In this document: positions 10,973 through 25,400 of the stretch, in pieces | How the letters are laid out: each line of letters starts with the position of its first letter | How positions within the stretch are numbered: position 1 is the first letter of the stretch | Position numbers and translations under genes: made by a program | The notes under the pieces: model-generated | Seen by the model: only the letters and a program-made list of their open reading frames with translations | The model's database searches: none | What the model was told of the DNA's origin: nothing | DNA from: Biomphalaria glabrata | Lineage: Eukaryota; Mollusca; Gastropoda; Planorbidae | Direction: 5' to 3' | Assembly (NCBI RefSeq): GCF_947242115.1 | Contig: NC_074717.1 | Coordinates: 37,003,201 to 37,067,200 of the forward strand | DNA length: 64,000 bases

Positions 10973-13900
10973 CTGGAATAGTCAAAGATGAAAATAATTG
11001 TAAATGAGTTCAAACAAAATCATATTAAATTAAGTTGTTTTTTTTTCCTTATAGAAAAAAATAAATTTAACATCATTTTAGAAAATATATCTAACAAATA
11101 ATTAGATTGATGTTCTACTGGTAGTTAATGAACAATCAGGAATTTCAAAGTGTGTATAAAAATTGCCATCCAAAACCATTTAAGGCATATAAAATAGAAG
11201 CAAGATGAAAGTCTGGGCATTATTTATGGTCAGAATGATGTGGCCCACACAGCAGTTCCCCCCCCCCCCCCCCCCCCCCCACTCTCCATGCAGATGTGCC
11301 CAAAGAAATGGAAATATCCGATACAGTTAGTGATCAGCAATGCCGCAGGTTCTGCCTGGTTGTAGCAGTGTGCCACAATCTGCTTAAGGGTCAGCAACTC
11401 CTGATTTTTCTTCAGGTTTCTCTTCCAAAGCCTTTCCCATGTTTGGGTATAGCCACAAGGCAGTGAGGTTTGGATTCAGAGTTTCCCTTCTCCTATATGG
11501 ATAGCCAACCAAGGCTAAGGTGCCCCCTCCTATCAAAAACCTACAGCAAAAGCAGGCAATTGACCCAACATACCCATGCCTCAAGTGTAATGGGCTTTGA
11601 GCTTTTCAACGCGAAGATTTGTATTTACAAATGCCTTCAAGCTGATAGGAAATGAGATTGTGCTCATCTTTGATCACTAAGGAGATTAACATTATTGTTA
11701 CATTTTAAATCTTTCAATTCTAATTATTGCATTAAGGAGAAATAGAGATAATAAACTATTAAAAGAGAACTGTCATTAAATGTCCCTTGTAATTTAGTGT
11801 TGGTTTAAACAACAAAACTAACAGCCTTACCTTCCTCAATGAGTTGACATATGTTTCCAGTGGTTCATTAGGCTTCTGTGGCGGAACTTTGAGGTCATAT
11901 CTTTGAATCAGAACAGTCATCTGTTCTTTGGACATAAGCACCACTGGGTCAAGTTTATTTTTGTTGATTATGTAGACCAAATATTCTTTATAATGTAGTC
12001 TGAAAAGAGTTGTAAATATAAGTTTATTTTTTATTGATCATGCAGATCATATATTCTTTATAATGTAGTCTGAAAATAGTTGTAGATATGAGCAAAGTAT
12101 TTGTAAAAATGAGTTCTCTAAACACATGGCTGAAGACACTCCAGGGAAATAAGAGTCTTAATTAAATGCACTCTGAACCAAATAGCCACTTACTCACAAA
12201 GACCAGCTTGACCATCAATAGTGTTCTTTCCACACCTCTCATCTTTTTTGACCAGATCAAACTCTTTCTGTTCCATTACTGGGCAATGTTTGCTATCTTG
12301 CTGGTCATCTGGCATTTTCACATTGAAGGCCACATTGTGCATCTAGTGGGATGAAACAAAAGTGCAAAATGAACTTTTCAAGCATGATGATACAAGTCTG
12401 ATAAAGAGAAATACACCAGGGACAAAACTGAACAAAGGGGAAGGCTTGGGTAAAACCTTAATTTAAAACTTGATCAGTTTTGTGAGGGAGACATTTTTTC
12501 AGGTAAATATCTATATTTCTTATCTTTTGGAACTTTCCTTTCAGATCTACAATAACTACTTGGATACATGAAGATAATGGGAAATAAACTCAATAGCTTT
12601 TAGAGACGTGTAAACTCAAGGTCTTGATTAAATAGCAACATACAAAAAGGTAAAAAATGTGTGCGCCAATATTAAATGCAGAATTCATGGTAAAAAAACA
12701 AAAATAAAGAAAAAACTGTCTGCTATTTAAAAAAAAAAATGGAATGTCTATACAGTATACTAATATTTGGCTTTACTTTAGAAAGATTAAAACAAACTTA
12801 GAGGCTTCGAGAACTGGAAGTTTCAGGTGGATAGAGCTTGTCAAAAAATAATCAAGTATTGAGATTTAAAAACCCTATTGTTTCACAGCGCTAAGGCTTT
12901 AGGAGTCAAGAGTGAAACAAAAATTAGAAATGGAGCCCAAGAGGTGTAAATATTTCTTTCTATGTAGGTACCAAAGGAATCATGCTGGGACGGTCTAAAG
13001 TGAAAACATGATGCATGGGGAGCCCTTGATTCTTTTATAGGCACTGCACACTGGAGAGGATATGGTCGTTCATTGCTTTATTTACATTAGGAGCAATACT
13101 ATTTGAACAAACAATACAAATGAACAAACAATACAAGTGAACAAACAATACAGCGTATTGCAAAATAAGCTCATTAAAAATCTACTAAAATGAATAAAAC
13201 ATAAGTTCTGTTTAAGAGAAAATATGCAGTGATTTTTTTGGTCCAATTTAGTGTTACAATTGTGTTTATTACAAAGCTGTATTAAAGGGTAAACTACAAT
13301 CATCAAAAGGGAATAAATGACAGACCTTACAAAAACTATAAAGCTAAAAACTAGACCATACCTTTAGCAGAGCTTGTAATTTATCCACAGGGTAATCTCG
13401 TAAAAAAGAAAAACAGTCCCGAGGGCAATGGCAGTGAAATCCTTGATTTTTACATCCCTTAAATTTATTGCAGACCTGAACAAGGAAAAAACAGAAAATA
13501 GATTCACATGTACCAGTAGTGTACAAAATAAATGTTAAAAAATATGTTATTGGATAGAATATAAAACAATAAGATCAACAAGTCATTGACTCTAAAATAG
13601 ACACTTAAAAGGATTCAACAAAACACAAAGTCCAAAGTGTAGTTACATCTTTATGATGGTAAGCCTCATTACAGCCACTACAGAAGTCATGCCCACAGTT
13701 TGGACATTTAAAGTGCATACATCCTCCTTTGGCTAGAGCAAACCTCATCTTACATGTTGGACAATCTGAAATAATTTGATTTTAATCTTTATCCAAGTAG
13801 GCTTCAACATTTTGTTGTTTAATAACTTTTTAAAATTTAAATTAAATTAGTTGCTTAGAACCAAGAAATAATAAATACAAAAATGTAAGGTTTTATAAAA

Positions 13901-16900
13901 ATGTGTCCCGACCTATTCCATTCTCGTCAAGATGTTTGGCAAGTCCCACTGATTGGTTGTTGGGATCATTGTCGATTTTCCATTGAGCAAACTGTTCACA
14001 TGTTATATTCTCATGCTGATCCTCCCACTGGAATAGAAAATCTTGAAACTAGACTAGTAATAATTCACTGATACAAAAATATAAAGAAAGCTTAAAAAAA
14101 GAATTTAAAAAAAACCAAACTGACTAAGTTGTTTAAAAAAATGTAATTTTTTGAGTCTAAAGTATAAGAAATGATTTGTTATTATTGTTGGTATGAGAGT
14201 CTAAAGTAATGGAAGAAAAGGAAGGTGGAAAAGGAAGAAAAATAAAGAGACATTATTAATGGTGTGTATTCTGTAAACGATGATAAAAATACAAATTCAC
14301 AGTTGTGTGTCGCAATGAGAGGCTCATGTTCATAACAAGTGGCACACAACATGGGCATCAAAGCAAAACGGTGTCAAATTTGTATACCTCTTTTTTATAA
14401 CAAAAAAAAGTTTGTGTAAAATTTGTATACCTCTTTTTTATAACAAAAAAAAGTTTGTGTAAAATTTGTATACCTCTTTTTTATAACAAAAAAAAAGTTT
14501 GTGTAAAATTTGTATACCTCTTTTTTATAACAAAAAAAAGTTTGTGTAAAATTTGTATACCTCTTTTTTATAACAAAAAAAAGTTTGTGTAAAATTTGTA
14601 TACCTCTTTTTTATAACAAAAAAAAGTTTGTGTAAAATTGGCAAACCTCTTTTTTACAACTAAAACAAGTTTTCTCCCCACAATGTGGACAGGTCATTCG
14701 AAGATGATTTCCACGATTTTCAGCTAAGAAACCTTCTGCACACTAGACAAACAAAAAAAACAATGAAAAAAAATGGCTTTCATGATTTAATTTCAAAATA
14801 ATGGACACATTGTTTTTAAAGGAAAAAAAAAGTACCATGCTTTGTTTCATGTAAATAGAATGTAGTCGCTACATGTTTTAGGATTAGAAAGTTTGAATTT
14901 TAGTTAAAAAAAATTGTTTACTAGTATTTGTATTTGCTCAAAAAGTTGGAGGCATTAAAGATTGGTACAGGCTGCTTCTCAATAGATATTCAAATCTATT
15001 ACATCGTAAAAATATTATTACAACATTCAGACTTACATGGGCACACCATCGAAAGTTGGGATCCTTCTGTAAATGCCAATCTCTGACTTTAGTTTCAAAC
15101 AAGTTTTGCAGGTCTGAATCTATGAGAGGCTGAAGCTGAAAGGATAATTTGATAAAACATTACAGACGGATTGTTGATGTTGAAGATTCTAATCACCATC
15201 CACAGACAAAGTTCTTTTCAATACAAAATCTTTGTAAGAAATCTATTTTGTATCGAGCACTCACCAATAAAGTGAGGAACTGAAGATAGTCAGAAGCAAC
15301 TTCCACGTCACTAAGATCTGGCATGGAGCACAAAGGACATGTCCAGTGTCGGACATGCTTCTCACGGATGACCACAGTAAAATTTTCAGATAGACATTCC
15401 TGGCACATTTTGCATTGACAAAAGTTGAGACTTCGAATCTGTATTTCAAGACAAAACAAATTATGCAGCAGCTGAATTAAAGAAACTAATGAAGAATTAC
15501 TTGAGGTCAACAATTCTCATAGATAGATTGAAACATTTGGTAATTCTTGCTATTGAGCGTGATCTATGTAGGAAATAGAATTTTTATGATATACTGTATG
15601 ACTACACTACATGCAAGGCTCGTAAAGTAATTCTGTATAAAGTAAAGAATGAATAAAATGCAAAGACGAATTTATTTCCTCTCTTTTTTTTTCGCCTCTA
15701 AAATTATGTGGGGTAACTCTAGTCCGTCCCACTTGCAGAAATAAAAGAGTGATCTTTCCATTACTTGGTGTCCAAACTCTTGAGCCATGAAGAAAATTAT
15801 ATATAGAGATATTCTATAGCAGTATATTGTTATAAACCTGGTGGTGACACTGATGGGGGTAGTGGTGAGTATGTTTTTAGCCGATGCAAAGCACCCCAGG
15901 CCAGCGCTAGACAAGCAGTCAACCGTAACAAGTAACAGTACACACCAATTCGGCAAGGACCTGTGTTGTAAATATTACACACACAAGTCACGCCGAATGT
16001 GATCAACCAGAGTGGTCAAGCGACATTCTATCCGGTTCTAGAAGGCCAGTAGGGACCCTATATAACAGCGAGTGTGTCAGAATCAAGTCACTTCAAGTGA
16101 AATCAGAACCACAAGTCACGCCGAATGTGATCAACCAGAGTGGTCAAGCGACATTCTATCCGGTTCTAGAAGGCCAGTAGGGACCCTATATAACAGCGAG
16201 TGTGTCAGAATCAAGTCACTTCAAGTGAAATCAGAACCAGCACAGTGTGTGAAGTCAGTCCGGAACAGAGGCAAGCTTTTTGTACAGTCAGTGTTAATGT
16301 TGTTGCCAATTGTACAGTATGGGCAGTGATGCATTTGACATTAAACTGTTACATTACTTTGGAGCCCGGAGTTGTCAAGTTCTTTGTGTCGCGTGATGCA
16401 GTTTGCAGAGCCATCATGGCGTAATGTGAAAGCTCCCATGCCCTTCTCACACTTTCAGCCGTACATTTTTTACCATCATGGCAAAAACCATTCAGTGTGT
16501 CTATGTCTAACAATAACCAAAGCTAACTCTACAAAGACAAGTGTTCACAAAATATCATACCTTGCTCATTGGAAAGAGAGTAAAACAAAGCTGGCACTCC
16601 TGCTGGAGGTAGGCAATGGCACTCTGTCTATCTCTGCAGTTTCGGACTGCTTCTACAATATCTTCTAAGGTTATGGATTCATTATTAAGTTGGTCAGAGT
16701 CCAGGAGCTTAATGACCAGCTCTGCTCTGCCCCAGCTCTTGAGACTACCTTCAACAAGTACCAGGCGAATGCGTCTCTGTAAGAGAAGACATGAGCAAGA
16801 AGACATTCTTTGGAACTGAAATTTGCAGTAACAAATTTTGAAATGGGTTTGATGCATTACATTTCTCTTCTATTTAATTAATGAAATTACTCTAACATAA

Positions 16901-19900
16901 CTAAAATAAACACAAGGCTATAATCACTTAAAAAAAACACAACATTACTATGACAACATACTCTGGCTAGTGATATAGTGAAATTGTGTAAAACTGGCAA
17001 TAAGTAATAATTTTTAAAAAGCTTTAAAAACTGGTCCAGTCAGATTAATTTCTACAGTTGTGGACATTTATAATTTTTTTGTTACACCTCAAAATAAATT
17101 GAGTTTTTTCTGAACAAATAAACAGAAAATACACCACTTAAAAGTAATTGAGAACTGTTATGGTGATTAAAAATACAAGTTTTGGTTTTTGTATCATAGG
17201 ATTAACTTGAAACTTAAAAGAGATTCATCCTAATGAGGAATGAAAAATAAACACAACTCAAGTTTAAGGAAAATAAATAAACAACCAAAAAAAAGTGATT
17301 CAAGCATTTACAAGAGTGACTAACCTCACAAGGTATATTTCTATCTTTGATCATCCTCTGGAAGTCAGAGTGACCTATGACACTTGTGGACAAGCTGTTA
17401 CATACATCTGGATTGTTCAGGTCAGTGAGAGTGAACTGGCTTGGATCTTTCTGTGCCCATATGCGGTCATGGAACTGCTGCAGGTTTGACCTTTGAAGTT
17501 GAGCTTCAGACAACTTTTGGTTGCCTTGACATTGAAACATGCACTGTAGGATCTCCTCTCTGGGGAACTCCCCAACATTGCTCAGATATTCAAACTGAAT
17601 TTTGAAATAACAAATACAAAATTAAGACCAATGGTAATCAATCCATTAAGTACAAATTCAGTTTCATTATGCATAGTGGGCACAAGTATTCAGGGGCTGG
17701 ACAGCATTACAGAAAAGGCTGGATAGTTTGTAGTTTGGATCACATAAATGAATATTTAAAATCATGTAGCACATTTGAATAAGATAGCCCTACAAGATCC
17801 TAGAGGACATCTATTTTAGCCTTATAATACACATCTATTTCAGCCTTATGATGGACATCTATTTCAGCCTTATAGTAGACATCATTTTAGCTTTATGATG
17901 GACACTATTTCAGCTATATTGTAGACATTTATTTATTTCCCTTGCAGAGGGAGTCAGACCCAGGGGATGCCCAAAACTAACCTACAGAGATGTCTTCAAG
18001 CAAGACATGAAAGCCAAGGGCATAGACCAAAGTATGTGAGAGGAGATAGCCCAAGTCCAGACAGCATGGAGATAGACTGCACGTTCTGGTATGAACTTTG
18101 CAGAATGCAAAAAAACGAAGCTGCGTCAGCCAAGAGAAAGGAAGCTGCCCTGTCAGCTAGCACTAGGACAGATACGTGCATGAACTGTGGCAAACTCTGC
18201 CACTCCAGAATTGGCTTGATCAGTCACTCCAGATTCTGCCCCATCTCAAGACGTAGCCAAAGCCAGTGACTCATCTGGGCGCATCAATTATCTTCTAAGG
18301 AAGCTATATATTTCAGCTTTAAAGTAGACATCTATTTCAGCCTTTTACAGACATCTATTTTGGCCTAATCATGGAAATCTATTGCAGCCTTACAGTGGAT
18401 ATCTATTTCAGCCTTATGATGGACATCTATTGTAGCCTTACAGTGGATATTTATTAAGAGTCTTACAGTTGATTGAGAAAAAAGTTGGATTAGCTTCTAT
18501 AATCAAGGGCATATTTCTTAAGCTTAAAACACTGCTTTGAAAAACAAGAATGTTCAATTATCAATTACTGGTGCAATTCTAGATCTATATTTAGGACAGG
18601 GAGATAGGGAGAGAACAAACTGTAATAATAAATGGCTCTAAATCAACACCAATAGTACCAGGCATCCCTCAAGGAACAGTCTTAGGTCCACTACTATTTT
18701 TAATTTACATAAACGATTTACCAAATTGCTTTAGTTAAGGAACAAAAGTCAGATTATTCGCAGACGATTGCATAATATATAGAACAATAAAAACAACACA
18801 AGATACAGAAATTTTACAAAGAGAATTAGATGAATTACAGAAATGGAAATCAAATTGGAGCATGTCTTCCCACCCAGAAAAATGTCCGTTATTAAGAGTA
18901 ACAAAAAAGCTAAAGCAAATTAATTCCACTTATCTTATTCATGGTAAACCAGTAAAACAAACTAAAAATGCAAAATATCTAGGTGTTTTAATAAATGAAA
19001 AACTGTCATGGAATGCCCACATTGATGAAACTATCAAAAAATCAAACAAAGCATTAGGGTTTATTAAAAGAAATTTCTATAAATCAAATAAGAACATAAA
19101 ACTAAAATGTTATTTAACCTTGGTTAGGCCAATAATAGAATATGCATCCTCTGTTTGGGACCCCTCAACTCAAGAAAACATTAAGAAACTGGAACAGACA
19201 CAAACTAGAGCAGTGAGATTCATAACAAACGAATATTCACATTTGACTACAGTAACACCTTTAGTTAAATCACTAAATTTAGAAAGCCTTCAGGACAGAA
19301 GATGCAAAAGTAAAGTAGCATTTATACATAAAACACTGAACCATAATCTTCAAATACAAAAACAAAATTTAATAAAATACTCAGAAAGACACAAAGATAA
19401 AGGCACATTCCTTCTCACATATGCTAGGACAAATTTGTACAAATACTCCTTCTTCCCTAGTGCTATTAAAGCATGGAATGGGTTGCCTGAGCTAGCCTGG
19501 AAAACCAGTGACTTGGCAGAATTTAAGTCATTGGTTAATATGCATGACTGAATGCATGATGCATAGGACGTAATCATCTTCTTTTTTGAAGTAACGTCTG
19601 TATTATATAAGATAAGAAGATAAGATAAGGACAAGAAAAAAAATCTGTACAGTCGTTTAAGGTCAGTAGGTCAGGTGGTTGAAGTATTGACATATCAGAA
19701 TTCTGTGGTGAAAGTTTTATGGGGGCAATATGGTGTCCCAGGATACATACAAAACATAAAAGATAAGTGAATTAAATCAAGTACATCCTCAAAAAAAAAA
19801 CAACTTGGGACTCAATTCAGTAAATTCTCTAGCAGGCTTTAAACTATCACATTCTTCAAAAACAAAATAGTTCTAAAGCTTTAAAAAAAAACAACAACAG

Positions 19901-22406
19901 AATGCAACAAAATATTCTAACCAAAGCACTCCTCTTGTCAGCACAGTATTGTGCTGCCTCTCTGATGTTGCCATGGCAACTGATGTAAGCCTCCCCTGCT
20001 TCTGCCTCGGTCAGCTCCCCAACATTGTTACACTGCTGGTTGTTGCCAATCTGTGCGGCCATTTCCATGACCTTCTCTACATTTTTCTTCCAGTTGGCGC
20101 GGAGCCAGTCAAGTGGAGTCATGGCCTGCAGCTCACAGAAGGTTAAGGCCACTTTTACAGCCTCTACATCAAAGCCTTCCTGGTCAGCTTTCTGCACAAA
20201 AAAATAAATAAATTATAAACTCATTTGTAAACATTTGTTTAAGAAATAAAGGATGAAAAAACTAAAATTACAGACAAAATATATAGCCCTGTTACCCAAA
20301 TAAAATATGATTGAGAATAAAGGAAATTCAAGTAAATATTTTGGAACATCCTGGGATAGGTTATCCCTTAACGTTTTGGCTATATGCAAAGCCCAATAGT
20401 ACGAAAGTCTTTTAAAGGGCTTACTGGCTTATAAACTAAGTGTGATGGTATAACTTTCATTGAAAACAACAAGTACACATTTCTCAATTAGTTCCATGCA
20501 TTCTTTTTTTGGACATCATTTGTCTCCCAATGTGAGGAAACACATTCTATGCTTTTCCATCATTTCTTTTCCATTTGTTTAGTACTGTTACTGTTTAAGA
20601 AGTCTTTCAATCTTGTCAAACCACACTCAATTGAACTATGGGTAATTCTAGAGTAATATAATATATTTTATTTTATATTATATTTTAAATTTTTTTTTCA
20701 ATGATAGCTTTTTAGTTGAAGTTATTCAATGACAATGTGGCTATATAACAAGATCACTACTATTATTGTTGATATTCTCCACAAGAAATCAATTAACCCT
20801 TCAAAATAAAGAAAAAATAAAACCCTGAGTATTTTCTTTCTTTTGTTTACACCACTTTAAGATTTTGAAATCATTTCTATAACTCAAAATAGACATGTGA
20901 TTGAAGTCGCATTAGTGGATAATACTTTAGAGATTTTGTTTGTTTAGGAAAACTACCAGGCATTTGTCAAAAGGAAGACATATCCTCCTTTTTGGGGCTG
21001 TGTCCTCCATCAATCTGGCATTGCCTAAAATTGTATTTTATCCATTATTCAAATTAAGTCTGTATTATTTTCTGGTTTAAGTGTTTTTTTTGATAATTTT
21101 CTTCATGTACAGAGGTTTGTCTATTCAAGATATTTTCAAAAGAAATATGTTGCACAGAGCTCCTCAAAAAGAAAAACTTTTTTTTTTAAACTTTGCTCAA
21201 CTAAAGTCAGGTAACCATTAGAGATGGGTGGACTCAGGAGCGCCCTGAAAATCCTGAAATTCAAATCTCAGTCTTCAACAAGATTTGAACCCAGGACCCC
21301 AGGTTCAGATGCCAAGCGCTTAACCACTTGGCCACCGCGTCCCCATGTTTAAACTAATACATCGTAAATCAAGTTTTGAAGTTAACTTTGGCGTCCTCTG
21401 TAAGTCTATTTCCTTCTTTAGAGTACAGGTAACCATATTTTTGTTGTTAAGTGTCATTGATACAATTGAACACAAAGCATTTTTGTACATGCATAAGATA
21501 AAAAAAGGTAAAGGCCCACAACTATTTACTGAAAAAAACAACAACAACAAAACAACAACAACTAAGATCTTGCTAATGACATACTTTAACTAATTTGGCC
21601 AATTTTAAACCTTCATCTTTCATAGTATCAATAACTTTCTGCTCGTTGAAGATTGCCAGGGTGTCCTCTAGGCTGGATTGCTTGAACTTACTGTCCTTGA
21701 CCTTTACTGGGATAGGAACTGGAACTCTGTTTATTGAAGGTGGGGGTGTGTGGAGCTCTTCCTTCAACAAAGTTGTGACAGGTTTCTGTCCGGGAGACTC
21801 TTTAGGACGAGCACCTACACCTTGGGGCTGGGTTTCTTTAGCTGATAAATTAACTGCCACAGAAGTTTGCTAAAAAGAAAGTTAACATTTTGAGAAGATT
21901 ATTTTACATGTTATAATATACCGATGTTAACAGCAATAATATGTTATGAGATATTGTATTAAAAATAAACCATCAGATATTTTGACTACTAAATGGATCT
22001 TATTCAAAAGCGGGTACAAATAATTTGAATAAAATTATTTAAGATATATGTTTCCTTCTGTCTCAAAAGAAAAAAGATGTGTCCAGATGAAATACAATGT
22101 CTTATTAAATAAAGTGTGTACAATGTATGTGCCCTTTGAACTTACAGGAATTATTGAGCTTTTATTCTCTTCCTGTAGCCGCCTTTGAAACTCTTCTTGT
22201 GCTTTTTTCTTTTCTTTCATCACCTGGTTAGAGAGACATTATTGTTAGAAGTCTACTGTGACAAGATTACCAAGTAGAGAGATGTTATCACCAAACAGAG
22301 ACATTACTGTTGTGGGTCTAGCCAAAGAGAGTGATGTAACTTACAAGTCTTACCGAGGAAAATGATGTTACTGTTATACAAGAGATGTAACTGTTGCAAG
22401 TCTTAG

Positions 22407-22440
<34 letters not shown>

Positions 22441-25400
22441 TGGTACCATTTCAAGTCTTAGTAAGGAAAGAGATGTAACTATTACAAGTCTTAACAAAGA
22501 GAGAGAGAGAGAGAGAGATGTTACTCTTGCAAGTCTAAACAAAGCAAGAGAAAAAGAGAGAGTTATTACCTTTACAAGTCTTAGCAAAGAGAGATGTTAT
22601 TGTTACAAGCCTTCAGAGAGATGTTACTGTTAGAAGTCTTAACAAAGGGAGATATGTTACTGTTATAATTCTTAACAAAGATTACAGTGTCTCAATTCAT
22701 TATGTGGTAGATGAAAATGAAAGTGAATTTCACAGATAATGTTTAAGTAATACTAGTGAAGTTTCTTTTGTATTTATATTAAGGTCACTTTCAAATACTA
22801 GAGAATGAAGAATTTTCCTCTTATAAAAGACTATCATTTCAATCTAATATCAAATATTTGGACATAGTTTATAAAAACTAGATGGTGGAAAAATCACATA
22901 CAATGATTTCACTTCTTGGTAAAATGATTGCTTATCTTTGGAAACCAACTTCTTGGTAAAATGACTGCTTATCATTAGCAACCAACTTCTTGGTAAAATG
23001 ATTGCTTATCATTAGCAACCAATCTTAATAAATACCTTTGTAAAAAATGAAAGCCTCTTAAGGTCTCTGTAAGTTTAACCAGTTCAAAACATATATTTTA
23101 TACTTCAAGTTATTTGGGTTACATCACCTGTTCTTGGCTGCCAGTAATATTTCGTCCAATCACAGGGGTTTCGTCTGGATCTATGTCATTTTCATTTTCT
23201 CCTTCCATTTTGTGCAAGAAATTCTGCAAAGGGTCCTCGTCTCCCAAGGAGGGTTCACTTTGTTTGTCAGAGCTAAGAGTCCGCTCCTCTGGTGAACCAA
23301 ACAACTGGGGGTTAACAGAAGTCTTGTCACACATGGAACAAACATGGGAACCAGCGTCATTGATGAAAGTACAGTGTTCGCACTGCCACCTGGTGGACAT
23401 TCAAATAGGTGAAATACACTTTTGAGTAATAAAAAACTAAGGTTAGGGTTTAGGTAAGGATTTACAGACAAATTTTCACTATTTCGGTCTCTAATAAAAA
23501 ACAGTTTTCTTGAAAATACTTACTCCACAAGCTACCATGGAAAATAAAGACCTATGGGGTCAATCGTAACTATTTCTATGACTGACAGATAACGAAAGTG
23601 TTATGTGGCCAGCACAACAAATGCCTTTACTTCCCCACCGTATATCATGTACTCATTAGAAATGGGTGAACTCAGGGGGAGTTCTATAACTCCTGTCTTC
23701 ACAGGAATCCAACTTGAGCCCCCCCCCCCTTCCCAGTTTAGTAGCTAAGTGATTATTTTCTCAGCCACCATGCCCCCATGGAAAATATTCCATTCAAGAT
23801 TTACTTTTCCCCCTTTATATTGCACTTATCACTTTTCAGGTATTGGAGATCATAGGTATAAGAACAAGGATAAAAAAAAATGTTGGTTCTCTGCATAATG
23901 CCTGTAACATTAATATTGGCATCCCAATATCAATAATGACATGACAGTTTATTATTTACTATAAGGCTAGTTAAAGCAGTTGGCAAAGAAAGCTGCATCT
24001 TTTTTTTTTTATAACCTAAGTGTGCCAAAATATGTTGCTATTTACCAATAAAATGAGATTAAAATGTTTTTAAAAAGTTGAGGGAAGCCCAACAAATATA
24101 AAAAGTCAGTTGTCAATAACTGAGACAAACTTGCTACTGTGTTGTTTATTAGAAAAACTAGCCACAAAGAAATAGAAGTGTTAGAGAATGGTGACTCAAA
24201 CAAGAGAAATGTTCACTGTGAATTTCAAACTCAGTTCTTTTTATTTTGAAATAGAAATGTCACTTTATAATGCACTGTTTGATCAATTAGGGTGACCCCG
24301 ATAGTTTGTTCTTCTTCTTCTTCTTCTTCATCGTTCTCATTGTTATGTTGGAGTGTTCATATGACTAGACCAATACATGAGATGAAATGCGCAGTGGTTT
24401 CCAAATCAGGGAGCTCTCCATATAGTTTTCTTTCTATTGGGGTGATTTGGGGTCAATGTCTTATACGGGCCTCTTGGTAGAGAGAGCAGTTTTGGAGGAC
24501 GTGGTCGGCATTTTCTGGTGATACTCCACATGGGCAGATTTCACTGGTTCCAATTTTGAGCTTCCGGTACATGTGTTGTCGCATTCTGTTGTGTCCGGTC
24601 CTGAGTCGAAAGATTAGACGTTGGTCTTGTCGGGATAGCTTATAGTAAGCGTCATCTTTCTTGTGATTTGGATGAGAGCTCGTCCATTTCTAATTTATTT
24701 TATGTACAATTAATTTCTTCATTTCTTCTGGATAGAGTGCAGAGTTTACTTGTGAGTTTGTTCTCCCACTCTTGGCGAGTGTGTCAGCCTTCTCATTTCC
24801 TGCTAGTTGTATGTGAGCTGGTATCCATTGAATAACAGTTTTTTTGCTGTTGTTGTTGAGCTTTATAAGTGCTGTTCTGAGGTTTTTAATATAAGGGGAA
24901 TCAGAGTTTTGCAAGCTTTGGAGGGTTGTTTTCGCGTCTGTTAGAAAGACAATCTGACTGTGAGGGGAACTTGGATGATTTGCTAGCATGGTAGCAGCTA
25001 GTGCTAGTGCTTCCCTTTCTGCTCTGTGACTGTCAGAGAGCTCTCCAGTTGCAATGGATTTTTCTAGTTTTCCTCCATCTGGCCATTCGAGTATTCCAGC
25101 TCCTCCATGTGTGGTGGCTTTATGGGATGAGCCATCCGTGTAGTTTGTTCAAATTTGAGATATTTTTATTTAAATGTTTAGAAACAATAAATAGCAGAAA
25201 ACTTAGGATTACAAAAGAGTCTGTTTTTTAGGCTTTGCCAATGTCACTCCAATACGGAAAGCAGATCTAGATCTAATCAATCGCATCATCCTTACAGTGA
25301 CTGCTAAAACTAGTCTCAAAGCGTTTTTTTTTTCATTTTGAATTGATAGTTTGTCTATCTAGATCTAGACTCTTGCTATTGTTAGTTTAATATCTAAATC

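Noticed and set aside
14376-14665. CRISPR-like regular array
   Set aside because: Units are contiguous 43-bp tandem copies with no spacers, in an animal intron, and derive from a splice junction.
16072-16424. Small ORFs repeating [13 protein letters not shown]
   Set aside because: They come from the 128-bp tandem duplication in a repeat, not from a coding exon.
17967-18269. C2H2 zinc-finger host gene
   Set aside because: The finger is the standard C-terminal finger of a LINE ORF2 and the copy is 5'-truncated.
18862-19551. 229-codon open frame as a host gene
   Set aside because: It is the RT thumb and C-terminal region of a LINE, with FADD and GIPQGT motifs just upstream.
22394-22633. Arg/Glu-repeat ORFs on both strands
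   Set aside because: Translation of a GA-rich minisatellite; no splice or start context.
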